Source: Scleromitrula shiraiana
Lineage: Eukaryota; Ascomycota; Leotiomycetes; Helotiales; Sclerotiniaceae
Assembly: GCA_028455995.1 (NCBI GenBank)
Contig: JABELC010000003.1
Coordinates: 1,116,001-1,180,000 of the forward strand
Direction of reading: 5' to 3'
Length of the DNA: 64,000 nt
In this document: piece after piece, positions 35,757 through 46,885 of the stretch
Position numbering within the stretch: the stretch's first letter is position 1
How the letters are laid out: every line of letters begins with the position of its first letter
The notes under the pieces: generated by a model
Database searches by the model: none
What the model was told of the DNA's origin: nothing
The model's input: only the letters and a program-made list of their open reading frames with translations
Made by a program: the position numbers and the translations under genes

Positions 35757-37187
35757 ACGCGCGACTTTTTCTATTTGTATCTGATAGATCAGAAGAAGTA
35801 AGAGGAGGGGGAAAAAAATTGAAGCGTTTTTATTGAATAGTTAGTTTTTGGGGATTTGTTTTAAGAAGTTTTGGTTGAAGTATTTATTGTGTTGAAGTGG
35901 AGTAATATTTTTTTTTTTCTTTTTTGTTTTTGGAGTCTTGTGCAAGGGGAAAGAAAAAGTAAGGAAAGCGTAGAAAGTGTAGAAAGGAAGCTAAAAGTGG
36001 AAAAGAAAATGGTTGAGTGCCGCTTTGTTCATCAATTTGATTTTAGAGTTCTATTATTGAGTTTTAATTGGTTAATTTGATCACATAATATGGAGCCAAG
36101 GAAAAATAGCGGGAGGAATTAAGCGAACCCGATTTGCTATCACGATAATCAATTTATAAATCTTGTCGATCCAATGACGAGATAGAAATTTGTAGCCGAT
36201 ACATCATATTGTATTGTATTGTACAGTACTTTAGTGGGCAGACTTGACTCTTGGCTCTTGACTAATTTATATAACAACATGAAGAAACGGGATTCATTTT
36301 ATAACATACTATGAGGTAAACTCTTCTAAGAGTCTTCTAAGAGGGCCCGGCCTGTTGGATTAGTCTACCAACATGAATTTATATTATACATCAAGCTCTA
36401 CCCTACCAATAGGACAACGATATACACAATCTCAGCCCGCTAGCAAGCCATCTTAGGAGGTCCGTAGATCGGTCTATAATTCCGTATCCGACGCCCTTCC
36501 AACCAACCAACTCTTGATATGATAATCTACCTAGAAGACTACTACTGGTACTATGTTCCTGGATAATCTATCTATACATACATTACTGCACGTCGAAGCT
36601 CATGTAGAGTGAAGTGTTTTCAGACATAGCTCCATCTCAGGGGTACCATTCAAAAAGCAAGAAATAACCCCTACCCCACCACGGAGCGGGGTATATTTAT
36701 CATCATCTTCATCTTCATCTTCCTTCAACTGGCTCGAGTAAAAGCAACGAATCAAACATTAACAATTACGAAAACTTCATAACTTGAGCCCGATAGAAAA
36801 AAAATCAACATGAATATGGTGATGTGTTCCCATCTGTATTATTCTCAATCTAGAAATTTAGTATAATAGTAATAGTAATAGTAATTTTTCGGTTGGAATT
36901 GCTCCATTATTTTATTTCATTCCGTCTTGTTTTCCTTCCCTCATCCATCTATTACCGCAGTTGAACGATACATAGATAGATAGATAGACGGATAAGTTTA
37001 ATCTTACAACACACCAAGCTACCTTTACATTGTCTCTCCTTTTCTTCCTTTTCTCTCCTTTTGTCTTCTCACGGTGGAAAATTTTCTTCCCGCCCCGCTG
37101 TATCGTTTCTTACAAAATATTGGTGTGTACGGAACGATAGATAGAATCACAAAATAGGAAAGAAAAGAACTCCAAAGAGTGATCTGC
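35757..37187. other. Promoter region of CPA1 and 3' flank of Acinus-like gene
   Basis: About 1.4 kb, no supported gene. A T-rich stretch lies near 35900-35930, and the palindromic GGGCCCGGCC is near 36340. The frame at 35871-36080 is not convincing. Confidence 0.5.
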
Positions 37188-39146
37188 CTAATAACGTCTA
37201 TGCCTCGAATCCCTCGGCGGAGCACGATAACTATCATAACCCCTCTCCCGCGGTCTATCAAACCCTCTATCCATACCAGATCTCCCCCCATACCCCCCAC
37301 CACCAGCACCACCTCTACCTCCATAACCACCCCCGCCCCCACCACCCCCACGACTCCTATGACCTGGCGGCGGTCTAATACCCGAGAAAATCTCAGGCCC
37401 ACGATCAACAAATCTATCCCCATCTTCAAACGTATATCTATTAATATCCGGACCTATGTGACGCGAGATATCCTTGCTAGTCACATCATCCATCGCATCC
37501 AGACGTTTACCAATGAGTTCTTTATCGACAGGTTGCCAGTATAATGTTGGTTGTGTTTTGGTAGATTTGAAAAGCTCGTTTAAATTTCGAGGGGTTCGCT
37601 GAATACCAGAGCTTCGAGGTCCCGATGGTGCGCCCTCGATACCTCGAGGCGCTGTTGGTGTAATGGCGATGGATTGTTTCCTGCTAGTAGGCATAGCTGG
37701 ATTATCACCCATGGATTCTTGAAGCATTGCTGTTACCCGACGGTCACCATCTTCTTCGTTTTCTTCGTAAACTACTTCCCATTTCTTTGAACTTCGTCCC
37801 GTGCCAGCATTTAGTTCTTCATTGATCCACTCTTCTACCTTTTCATCTGGAATGAAATCCACCCATAAGGGTTTACGATTTGGTTCGTCAGGCCAAATAC
37901 GATCGTGCATCGCATTCCGTACTCTAGCCGCAGCAGAAAGATTTTTGAATTGAACAATCGAATGCGTTCTGATGCGGTCAATATGAAAATGAAGAATGAT
38001 GTTCGAATCTGGTTCGTTTCCTGGCGGAGTCGCAAGATTTGTGAGGTGATCATGCAATCGAGATTCTTGAAGTGGACGAACAAAGTTGCGAATGTAGAGG
38101 GCAGATGTCGCGGGATGGATCGCTGGAGTAGTTGGGTTGTATGAAGCGTCCTCATCAATTGAATCTTGCATTTCGGTATCCTCTTGTTTCTGCGATGTGG
38201 AAAACAAATCTTTAAATCTCGAATCTCGCGGCCGTAAATTCTCTGGTGAAGTAGGCGCTACATCTGTATCTGGTTTCGCTTCCTCTATATCAACATCCAT
38301 TTTTGCATCTAATTCCTGTTCCTGCGTATTCTCATTTTCGACATTCTTCTCGACCTCCTCCTTTGAAACAACCTTCTCAACCTCCACCTCCTCCTTTGAA
38401 TCATCAATAATCGTAGGCCCATTTTCACTCATAGGCTCGAGTTCTTTTGCCTCGAAATTAACTTCAGCTGCACTAACTGCATTGTTCTTCTCTACCCATT
38501 CCGCATCATCTGTTGTAGTCGTAACTTCGCCCACAACCTCCTTCAAACTTTCGTCTGGCCGAGCTCTTTTTCGCGCAACATCTGTAATGCTTGGCGCAGG
38601 ACTTTGCGATCTGCGCTTTCTCTTTTGTCGATCCTCAATTGCCTCTCGTGGTTCGACTGAAAGCTCGGCAGATCGTATACCTTCGGTTTGTTCAGTGGGT
38701 TGCTCAATGGGTTGTTCCGCAGGCTGCGAGGGAGGCTGTGAAGCTTCCGTTGTGTCTATTGGTTGTGAGGGTGGTACATCAGCCTTCTCCTCTGTGAGTT
38801 CCACTGTATTAGAAGTGCTTTCAAGTACTGGAGCATGATCAATTGATTCCGTTCGAGACTCAGGTACTTCTGGTATTGTGGCCGGCGCAGATTCTGCAAC
38901 GACTTCGGGAGATGGTTGAGTAGGTGCGAGAGTATCAGGTGAAGCTGCAGATTCGGGATTTGTTTTACTGGCATCATCTTGAATTGTTTTATCACTTTCT
39001 GAGCCTTCCTCATTATTTTCTGCAGCATTTTTTTCTGCAGCCGTGAGTCGAGCAACAAGAGCTGGTTTAAGTCCAGTTTGAACAAGTCCTCGATTCCTTA
39101 ATTCGACTCTTAGCTCTACAACCTTCAATTTATTCCAGTCCGTCAT
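37188..39146 (-). CDS. Acinus-like SAP-domain protein (exon junction/ASAP complex)
   Basis: A single exon of 652 residues. N-terminus: SAP domain (residues about 4-40, WNKLKVVELRVELRNRGLV), which binds DNA or RNA. A long acidic, Glu/Ser/Pro-rich disordered middle follows. Residues about 340-430 form an RNA-recognition-motif-like fold (TSALYIRNFVRPLQESRLHD, IRTHSIVQFKNLSAAARV, KPLWVDFIPDEKVEEW). At about 515-545 is the RNPS1-SAP18-binding segment (TPRNLNELFKSTKTQPTLYW). The tail is Gly/Arg-rich with RGG boxes. This order is the signature of Acinus, scaffold of the ASAP/PSAP complex that works with the exon-junction complex in splicing and transcript control in the nucleus. The start ATG directly precedes the SAP domain. 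No intron is evident. Confidence 0.9.
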   Translation of the reverse strand: MTDWNKLKVVELRVELRNRGLVQTGLKPALVARLTAAEKNAAENNEEGSESDKTIQDDASKTNPESAASPDTLAPTQPSPEVVAESAPATIPEVPESRTESIDHAPVLESTSNTVELTEEKADVPPSQPIDTTEASQPPSQPAEQPIEQPTEQTEGIRSAELSVEPREAIEDRQKRKRRSQSPAPSITDVARKRARPDESLKEVVGEVTTTTDDAEWVEKNNAVSAAEVNFEAKELEPMSENGPTIIDDSKEEVEVEKVVSKEEVEKNVENENTQEQELDAKMDVDIEEAKPDTDVAPTSPENLRPRDSRFKDLFSTSQKQEDTEMQDSIDEDASYNPTTPAIHPATSALYIRNFVRPLQESRLHDHLTNLATPPGNEPDSNIILHFHIDRIRTHSIVQFKNLSAAARVRNAMHDRIWPDEPNRKPLWVDFIPDEKVEEWINEELNAGTGRSSKKWEVVYEENEEDGDRRVTAMLQESMGDNPAMPTSRKQSIAITPTAPRGIEGAPSGPRSSGIQRTPRNLNELFKSTKTQPTLYWQPVDKELIGKRLDAMDDVTSKDISRHIGPDINRYTFEDGDRFVDRGPEIFSGIRPPPGHRSRGGGGGGGGYGGRGGAGGGGYGGRSGMDRGFDRPRERGYDSYRAPPRDSRHRRY

Positions 39147-39766
39147 TGTGAAGGTGTTGAGTAAGACGCATCCCTCAACAAGATGTAAAAGTAATTAATT
39201 ATAAGTGATAATAACAGATTATTAATTTCTTAACTATAATCAATAAATTATTTAAAATCTCAAACATTTATATGGGTTGCTGTTGTTGTGGTTATTTAAG
39301 TGCAGAATTGAAAGTTCAAAAGTTCTGAAAATATTTATTATTATTATAGTTCTGATATATCAGTCTTTATATTAATTAATAAAGGTCAAAGGTCAAATCT
39401 AACGCGTCAATGTCACGTCTGCAATCAGAAGAAGCTTTGAAAGAATCTTAATTAATTTTACGCCACAATCAATTGATCGATCCCCTGCGAATTTTGGTGT
39501 CGAAGGAAATGATTGATAGATGCCTCATATTCCAGGCCTAGAATATCCACATCAAGGCGAAAATCTTCCCCAATATTCTATCAAGTCATAATTTATATAC
39601 TTATTATTATCCCCATTCTTTAACCACAGACAAAGATTCACAAGGTCCCTTGAGATAAGATTTCATGAATTTGAAGATAATTTCAAAATTATATATCATT
39701 AACCTCAGTAGTAGGTAGTAAGTAGTAGGTACTGTATAACCACTAAATCACCTGATCCATATCATA
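39147..39766. other. Intergenic spacer
   Basis: Promoter of the Acinus-like gene and 3' flank of the rhodopsin-domain gene; AT-rich, with small TTATTAT repeats. No gene seen. Confidence 0.5.
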
Positions 39767-41461
39767 TCAATGCTCAACCCTAGAATTATTTCTCGAGTTT
39801 TCCCTCGACCCAGTTACAGTAACTACAGTTTTCTTTACATATTCATACCCTCCTGAACCTCCTTCAGGGTCTTTCCTTGATCCACCAGTAACTTCTACTT
39901 CCCTACTTTCCCAAATCTCCAATCTATCGTATACTGTTAGCGTCTCTCCTCATATTTCAAAGATGACAATGTATCTCCAAGAAATTTAAAGCTAGATAAG
40001 AAGATATACATACCCAATTGCCTCACCCAAACTCCCATCACTCCTCCGATTAATGATTTCCTCCAAACTTTCCGTCCGTCTGACCGTCCCATCCTTCCGA
40101 CCTCCAAATCGCGAAATATTCGTGCCATCCAATTTCACAGCACTCACATAACTCTTCGACTTTGGATTTTTTCGAGTTCTCGTGCCCGTTTCGTTTGTTG
40201 ACCCATCCCATGATTTGAAGCCGAAGATCTTTCTCATTAAGGGCAAACACATTGGTATGTTGGCTACGTATATCGCTGTTGATACTTCTCGGACGTACCA
40301 CTTTTGCTATGTTAGTCTCCTCATTGCATCGGGATTGGGGGGTCTACGTACGTATGTCCACCTGACGGAGAAGGGATGCGCAAAGGATTCATATTTGTTG
40401 AGTATGGCACTGAGTATAACGAATAATCCAAGGGAGAAAAGAGACACAAGAAGCACTTTCCTATGTGAAGATTTCGTTAGCATGTCACCTAAATATCTCA
40501 TGAAATCAAGATTGAGGAACAAGGCATACTTCAAAGCTGGAAGCTTTGCCTTGAGAACTAAAGGCATAGGTATAAACAGCATGATAAGATCAGAGCTTAG
40601 ATTAAAAACCGCTTCCAGAATAAGGTGATTTAAGGTTGTTGAGCATTGCACTATATCATCTCATTAGTACATCACTCAGCTGTAAGGCGAGGAGAATGCA
40701 ACTCACCATTCGGAGTAGGAACAGCCCAATAATTATAAAACGGTCGACACCAAACCCCAAAAAACAATATCTCCATCACAACTAAACTCACACCGACGTA
40801 GACAGCGACAACTTTTACTACCGTCTCGTAGGATCTTATATCCTTTCTAACGAGATAGATCTGTTAGATTCCAGTATTGAAAAGGCCAAGGGGAGAGTAA
40901 ACTTGCGTAAGTTTGAGGTACATGCATAGTAAGCAAGCTTTACAACCCCAGATGGAGGAGATCATGGCTTGTTCGACGACGATAGATAGTTTGCTTCCTG
41001 TTATGCGAGAAGCAATGGAGTCGGGGGCGAGCTGTTGATGGCGCATATACCAAATTAGTTCTTGATACTGATATGATGAATCGTAGTGAAGACTCGATAT
41101 TAGTTGGTGATAATATACGCACATTTGGGATGTCGGAGGGTGATATTAGATTGGCGTTGTAATGGGCTACGATATTTATGGTGATGATGAGAACGGTATA
41201 GGATATCTGTATAGTCTTATCAGTTTTGCTATACTCAAGAAACATAAGAAATAACCTACAAAAACAAAAACCATAATATAATCATCGAGCTGATATTTCT
41301 TCACCGAACCAAGTTGCACCCATCTCGAGACACTACACACAAAAACGTTAACCAAAGTTTCCTATAGGCTCAGTATCAAGTCAAAATACATACAATCTGA
41401 AGGTCAACAAGACCACGGCGATCGAATACCAAATCCATGATTCTATCCGCAGAGGCAGCAT
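39767..41461 (-). CDS. Seven-TM rhodopsin-domain (SAT4/Pth11-type) membrane protein
   Basis: Eight exons (41461-41394, 41332-41260, 41206-41123, 41067-40903, 40860-40707, 40650-40352, 40306-40014, 39923-39767) give 430 residues. Hydrophobic segments: IWYSIAVVLLTFRF, DDYIMVFVFISYTVLIITIN, VKVVAVYVGVSLVVMEILFFG, LILEAVFNLSSDLIMLFIPM and KVLLVSLFSLGLFVILSAIL, plus two more. The family signatures YQLDDYIM, LFFGVWCRPFYNYW and VREVSTAIYVANIP place it in the fungal rhodopsin-domain family, which includes Pth11-like receptors. No CFEM domain is present. A cytosolic tail of about 130 residues is Lys/Ser/Gly-rich. The last intron ends at CGATAG; a nearer acceptor would stop at once, while this one opens 52 codons. 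A second family member lies at 56375-57635. Confidence 0.85.
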
Positions 41462-43218
41462 TTTAGATTCGGAGATACCGGTTCCCCTGGATTCCTAAAT
41501 ACCTCGTACATGCATGCGTAAGTTTGAGTCCAGAAAGCCTATATTGGAAGATGATGTGAGTGATATGTGTGTACGGTATGGTATGCTATGTATGATGTGT
41601 ATGATATGTATGATATGTATGATATGTATGATATGTATGATATGTATGCTATGTATAGTATCATATGAAGAGATGGATCGACGAGTGGCGAGAAGGTGAT
41701 TTATGTATTGTACATACCAACATGAGGTCTAAGCTTAAGAATAGTGGTCATGGGATTATATTATAGAGATGATTTCTTCTTGGTGTGGTTGATGAATGGA
41801 GGGACGGGAGGAAAATAGAGGAAAGGTTAGACCGTTAGATAAGAAGAATAAAGCTCAACTTGGTTACTAAAGATGAGATCTACAAAAGACCTCGAATCTG
41901 AGAACAATCCGAACAAGAAAGAAACGTAGGTGCGTGCAGAAAGTCAAATCGTTATCTCAAGTTGTTTGGGACATATGATACCACTACATATTGGTAGAGA
42001 ACACCAGAGGTTTGGTTTGGAAAAGAAAGTTTCCTTAGACTGTACCGTTCTGCAGGAGCCGAGACTGCGGGCGGAGGTCAAAGTTCATATAGCTTTGACT
42101 ACATGTTGGTACTAGCCTACTAGGTAAGTATATATCTTGGCCTGACATTCCACGCGCTGATTTTATGTTTCCAGGCTGGTAAGTATCCCTAAAATCCCAG
42201 ATTCGACCCAGGTGCCGAGTCATACTTTTTGTTTCAGAAGACATCTGATGTGATGGTAATTCAGATTCTTCAAATTCTGGTCAGTAGAGCTCAGCAATTC
42301 TTGGCTCTCCAGTTCTTCATGCACTCAGAACTCTATTTCGTCCGTGTTTACTCCACTAGATTGAACATAGTTCGCAAAATTATCTCCCCACATGATTCAT
42401 GACCCAGGCTTTCCAAGTCAAATGTTCATATAAATATCAATCTCTTCACTGTGGCTCCCGGTTTCTGTATAAAACGAACAAGAACCCGCAACATGAAGTT
42501 TCAAACAAGTTTTCCGATGCAAGGTGCATGTTAAAACGTAAAGCTAAGCGAGTTTCAAAGGAGGGAGAAGTCGGTGGGTTTTGTGTTCCGACATTTCGGC
42601 TGTTAAAATAGCACGGAGCGGAGAGAACATACCAAACATGTTCTTTTTGCTGGAAGAGTGAAGTTAATGTTGGTGGGGGTACTTGAATATATTCATGATG
42701 GGAGGAACGATAGATTTTATAGATTAACTAGAACAATTATCAGGAGAGTTCGGAGTTGAGATGATGTGGATACTTCAAATCCAATAAAACCCTCAAGTAT
42801 TCATTCCTATTGCAAAGTAATTATTGGTTTTCTTCTCTTTCTGAATACAGATATTGACGATCAAATAAGTAGAATCTTCCAGGTTAAAAACTTAATGTCA
42901 TTCTACCTGAAGGTATAATCACGTCTTAGTTTTGAGGAGGGGCTAAATAATCAATATGGGCCAGAAAACACTCGCAAAAGCGATGGCCGAATTTTGGAAG
43001 CAATTAAATTGGCTCGAGTGAACTGGCAATTGGATAATGTCTCTGCTAAGAGCATTTCTCCTTGGGTCGCTACTGGGCGTTGATGTTAAGTCGACTGTAG
43101 GGTGCAATTGAGAGAACTCGAGTTCACTTATATTTCACGTTGAGCGCGTAACGATTCTCATTGCCGATTCCTGTTAATACATATGTACACTCCATTCATT
43201 TATGATCGTCTAATATTT
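41462..43218. other. Intergenic with one microsatellite
   Basis: About 1.75 kb with no supported gene. It contains the receptor-like gene promoter on the left, the ATGATATGT repeat at 41580-41660, and ETF-beta 3' sequence on the right. Small frames (41930-42611) lack support. Confidence 0.5.
41580..41660. repeat. ATGATATGT tandem repeat (9-bp period)
   Basis: About eight copies of a 9-bp unit, five of them perfect. Translated on the plus strand it gives a meaningless Met-Ile-Cys chain, so the open frame over it is an artefact. Confidence 0.9.
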
Positions 43219-44182
43219 CTATATTGCGCCCAACTCTTTCAGCTTGGAGATCATGCCGTCAACATTTTCGACTTTACCACCACCTTGTCTTGGAGGTGGT
43301 TCTATTTCCATATTGTCAGCATTCGTTCCACCAATAAGTTATGGGAACCTCAGAATGAACCTGATCGGAATTGACATACCGATGACCTTCAAAGTTTTTA
43401 ATCTCCTTGAACCGTCAACTTCCCAATCTGACAGTGTGGATTTCTCTAGCTTCTTCTTCTTTGCCTTCATAATACTTTGCAAACTAGCATATCTTGGTTC
43501 ATTCAATCTCAAATCTGTTGTAATCACCATTGGCAGCTTCCCCCTAACGACATCTGTTCCTCCATCGACCTCTTTTGTAACCTCCACGATATCCCCATCC
43601 TTAAATTCGACCTTACTTGCCTGTGTAGCCTGACTCCATCCCAATAGCCCGGCCAACATTTGTCCCGTTTGCCCAGCATCATCGTCAATACTCTGTTTAC
43701 CCAAGAATACCAAATTACTCTTCTCCTTCTCTACAACCTTCTTCAACAACTTCGCAACACCCAATGGCTCCAATTCTTCTCCATCTTTCATCTCAATTAA
43801 CAAAGAGCGATCGGCGCCCATAGCCATAGCTGTGCGAAGAATATCTTGGGACTTTGGTGGACCGGCGGAGAATGCGAGGATTTCATCAACCCCGCCTGGT
43901 GCAGACTTCCTTTCGCGAATTCGAACCGATTCTTCAATCGAGAGCTCATCGAAGGGGTTCATGCTATGCTTTACGCCGTTGGTTTCGATGGCAGTTTGAG
44001 CTTTGTTGACGCGGGGTTTGACCTTTTGGTTTGGCAATTAGCTTACATTTTTCGTTTTTTGCTGCGGAGGGCGAAGGGATTGCAATTGCTGAAGCTGGGG
44101 GGAAATAATGGTAGATGGGGTTTATAATTACAGCATAGTCAATAACCCTCTTTACGGGGACAAGAATTCGCAAAGCAGACAT
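43219..44182 (-). CDS. ETFB: Electron transfer flavoprotein beta subunit
   Basis: Three exons (44182-44132, 44022-43380, 43301-43219) give 258 residues, the standard length. ETF takes electrons from acyl-CoA and amino-acid dehydrogenases in the mitochondrial matrix and passes them to ETF:quinone oxidoreductase. Visible are SALRILVPVKRVIDYAVKP at the N-terminus, HSMNPFDELSIEESVRIRE, AMAMGADRSLL, GKQSIDDDAGQTGQMLAGLL (AMP-binding beta-subunit signature), and the C-terminal KVENVDGMISKLKELGAI. The first exon has just 17 codons. Splicing replaces two intronic frames with canonical sequence at DYA/VKPRV and KVI/EPPPRQ, which supports the model. A separate presequence is not evident, as is common for ETF-beta. 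Confidence 0.96.
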
Positions 44183-44551
44183 CTCGATACTTTTTTGTTT
44201 AAGCAAATTGTTGTTGGCGTGGGGAGGAGTTTGTGGATTAAGCTCTTGATTAATGATGGTGGAAGGTTCACGGTACGGCTTCGCTCGGCCTAAATCTCCC
44301 CACATTATCGGATTTCTCCCGAGGTCGATTTCTCGGCATTCTCCTTATCACACACGATTCATGATAATATGAGATGATATCAATGTTACGAATGAATTCA
44401 GGAACGAGTGATCAAAGTAAATACTGGCAATACGTATATATTGTTCCTATCTAGTTGGGCGTCTTGTCTTGTCTTTACAGTCACAACAAAAGAGAATTCA
44501 ATGGACATTGAATCATTTGAACGCAAACTTAGGAGAACGATTTCTCGAACG
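44183..44551. other. Intergenic spacer
   Basis: Promoter of ETF-beta and flank of the gene relic. Plus-strand frames here (44108-44293 and 44408-44731) run antisense to the neighbours and are unsupported. Confidence 0.45.
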
Positions 44552-44932
44552 TCAAAATATGAAAAGGGCAGCCAACAGGAATCTGCAATTCTCTCGGTCA
44601 TCAGCTGGAATACTAAGGTCGAAAACTCTCAGTCTCTGAATTTGCATCATCGGCTGGAAGATTTTTTGTTTCCATACTTCAATCATAAACGGATCGTTGT
44701 GATGAAAAAGGATAACTCTGAGCTCCAGTAAACCTCTCATTTGTTTAAGCGTAGCCCAGGTTTCTTCCCACCTTTCATATGCTTTTGTTAAATTGTTAGC
44801 ATCATTCATGTGCAAATCTCAGTAACGACGACCCCAGTGCAATACCACGGAAGTGGTCGAATTCAATCTTTGAGTTGGGAATTTGCGAAAAGAAAGATTT
44901 AGATCTTCGAAATCTGCGTGTTGATTGGTCAT
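44552..44932 (-). pseudogene. Fragment of a DUF7730-like fungal protein gene
   Basis: Two exon-like pieces connect through a 45-nt intron (GTTACT donor, GCTAAC branch, AAAAG acceptor). The first reads FRKFPTQRLNSTTSVVLHWGR, of which the PTQRLNS-x-TS-x3-LHW core is typical. The second reads YERWEETWATLKQMRGLLEL, then RVILFHHNDPFM and MQIQRLRVFDLSIPADD. The order QRLNS...LHW, W-x2-TW, L-x-ELRV and R-x-FDLSIP is that of a common fungal family of unknown function (DUF7730 from memory). The conserved N-terminal part (about 100 residues) is missing and the frame ends early, so it is probably a relic or a very short derivative. Confidence 0.5.
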
Positions 44933-45274
44933 CTTGAAGATATTGTTTGGTCAATCCACCATTAATTCACTTCTTGCTAGGAAACATTATTCCAGTCCAT
45001 CTGGTAAATGACAGGTGTTTCTTCTCCTTAATTCACTGGTTCGTAATAAAGATCTCGTGGACTTTCATATACCGAGTTCCATTACAAAAGACATTCAAGC
45101 TTCCCCCTGTTCTTCAAAACAATGTCTCTATAAATATCTATGACCTGAACTTTATAAGAACCATTCTTTCACTTATGTTTAAATATTTATGACCCTCTAT
45201 ACAGAGTCATTGAGTTCTTCTTTTTATTGTTTTGTTTTTCCATCTTGACATCCCTCTTCCTGATATCATTAATC
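44933..45274. other. Intergenic spacer with promoter of the riboside kinase gene
   Basis: T-rich stretch without gene support. Confidence 0.45.
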
Positions 45275-46579
45275 ATGACTTCAAGGAAGATTACAGCTAG
45301 CAATCCTTCTTCGTACCTTCTACATCCTTTACGTCGAGTTTGGCCAGCTATTGCATCCGATACAGGTCCATTAGCCTCCACAGAACAGCCACAGAGATCA
45401 GCAAAGGCGTATAAACTGGAGATCCCCTCGAATCTCCTAACTATTGCTATATCTGGCTGTAGCTCATCAGGGAAAACAACCCTGGCTTTACTACTTTGTG
45501 AGATTTTCTCGCCAAGATCAACGCGTTCCGATCAGACCATACTTCGCAATTCAGGTACAAAATCCGATTCTGATCCCCAACATGTCGTGGAGTCCTCTGC
45601 GAAGATAATTCATCAAGATGCCTTCTTCATGCCCAAAGCCTTCTGCCCATTTATTTCATTCTACAGCACCCTTAATGATGCACCCTTCATCAAAAAGAGC
45701 ATGATGGGAATTGATACGAATCCTACCTATTACTATTCCTGGTCAGGCATGGAGACTAGTGGAGAGGTTTGCATTACTGGGCCAAACACAGATTGTGAAG
45801 ATGCTATCGATTTTGGAAGCCTTCTACACGAAGTTCATGTTACGAAGAACTTTATGATGGAACCGCGTCTGGAGCCAGTGCTCAGGGATGAAGATGCGGA
45901 TAGGCGAAATTTAGTGGATGAATATGCTGTTCTTATTCAAAACATGAGAGACAAAATTGAAGACATCATAATGAAGATTGTAGCAGCCAACCGACAGCTT
46001 CATTCAAGCTCTGATGTTTCTAATGATCAACTACATTTGAAAGCTGCTTCATTCGGCTGGCTGTTTGTCGAAGGATTTTTGTTGTTTAGCAAAAATATCT
46101 GTTCTGAAGATACAGATGTATTGCAGAATCTAGACAATGATGAGGAAATTTATGCAGATATTGCGGAAGATGTAAAGCCTGCTGTCAAGAAGGAAGTCGC
46201 CCGTCTTACCACAGAATTGAATCGAATCTCAAAAGAGAGGGTTGCTGCAAAGGAAGCTCTAGTGCAGACATTCGATATCAAGCTGTTCCTTCCAACAAGC
46301 AAGGGAATTGCAAAAGAGCGGAGAATGACAAGAGCAACGTATGTGGATGAACCCATCGGGCGCAGACAACCGGGGCAAATGTGGAAGTCGGAAGGATATC
46401 TTGAGGATGTCGTCTGGGGTGGATACGAAAAGCAATACGATTGGTTGTTGAGAGAGACTGGGAAAGAGGAAGTTAACGGGGTCTTTGTAAGACCAACTCT
46501 AGACGCCAATATTGAAGATACTGTTCGATGGGCTGTAAATGTTATAGTAGACGTCTTGGCTGCGAAGGGACAAAAGTAG
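45275..46579 (+). CDS. NRK1: Nicotinamide riboside kinase-like P-loop kinase
   Basis: One exon, 434 residues. It should phosphorylate nicotinamide riboside to NMN in NAD+ salvage. Walker A GCSSSGKT is at residues 61-68, followed by the NRK-typical KIIHQDAFFMPKAF (HQD-x-FF). After a long insertion come FGWLFVEGFLLF, the DIKLFLPTSK strand, the lid RRMTRATYVDE, and the substrate region WKSEGYLEDVVWGGYEKQY (family WxDPPGYFxxxVWPxY). The enzyme is much longer than the 200-240-residue human kinase: 60 extra N-terminal residues and an insertion of some 150 residues between the P-loop part and VEGFLLF. Two Cys/Met-rich stretches follow the HQD motif. The ATG at 45275 is the first in a longer non-ATG open frame. 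Confidence 0.85.
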   Translation: MTSRKITASNPSSYLLHPLRRVWPAIASDTGPLASTEQPQRSAKAYKLEIPSNLLTIAISGCSSSGKTTLALLLCEIFSPRSTRSDQTILRNSGTKSDSDPQHVVESSAKIIHQDAFFMPKAFCPFISFYSTLNDAPFIKKSMMGIDTNPTYYYSWSGMETSGEVCITGPNTDCEDAIDFGSLLHEVHVTKNFMMEPRLEPVLRDEDADRRNLVDEYAVLIQNMRDKIEDIIMKIVAANRQLHSSSDVSNDQLHLKAASFGWLFVEGFLLFSKNICSEDTDVLQNLDNDEEIYADIAEDVKPAVKKEVARLTTELNRISKERVAAKEALVQTFDIKLFLPTSKGIAKERRMTRATYVDEPIGRRQPGQMWKSEGYLEDVVWGGYEKQYDWLLRETGKEEVNGVFVRPTLDANIEDTVRWAVNVIVDVLAAKGQK

Positions 46580-46885
46580 CAATACCTAGATTCTAGCTAC
46601 GTAGTGAATGCAACTGTGGTGTTTTCTCGAGACAAGTCTATGAGGTTGTGGTAACAAAGTACAATAGAACCGAGTAAAAACTTTTAATAAATCATCAAGG
46701 AAAATAATAAATACTAAATATTTACGCAAAAATACGTGTCTTTCATAGGAACCCGAAAACAATTTCATGGTGAATATCCATGAAAATGGCAGCCTTGCGC
46801 GAAAGGCAGCAATATATCGACTTCGAAAATGAAGCTCGATTTCACTCAACATCGATATATATATCCCACAAAATAACGAACAATC
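46580..46885. other. Intergenic spacer between two rightward genes
   Basis: About 300 bp with AT-rich sequence. It should contain the promoter of the cyclin gene. Confidence 0.5.

Noticed and set aside
38137..38838. 233-codon plus-strand frame opposite the Acinus-like gene
   Set aside because: It is the antisense shadow of a Glu/Ser-rich coding region.
41580..41660. CRISPR-like or protein-coding array
   Set aside because: It is a simple 9-bp microsatellite with no spacers; the open frame is a by-product.
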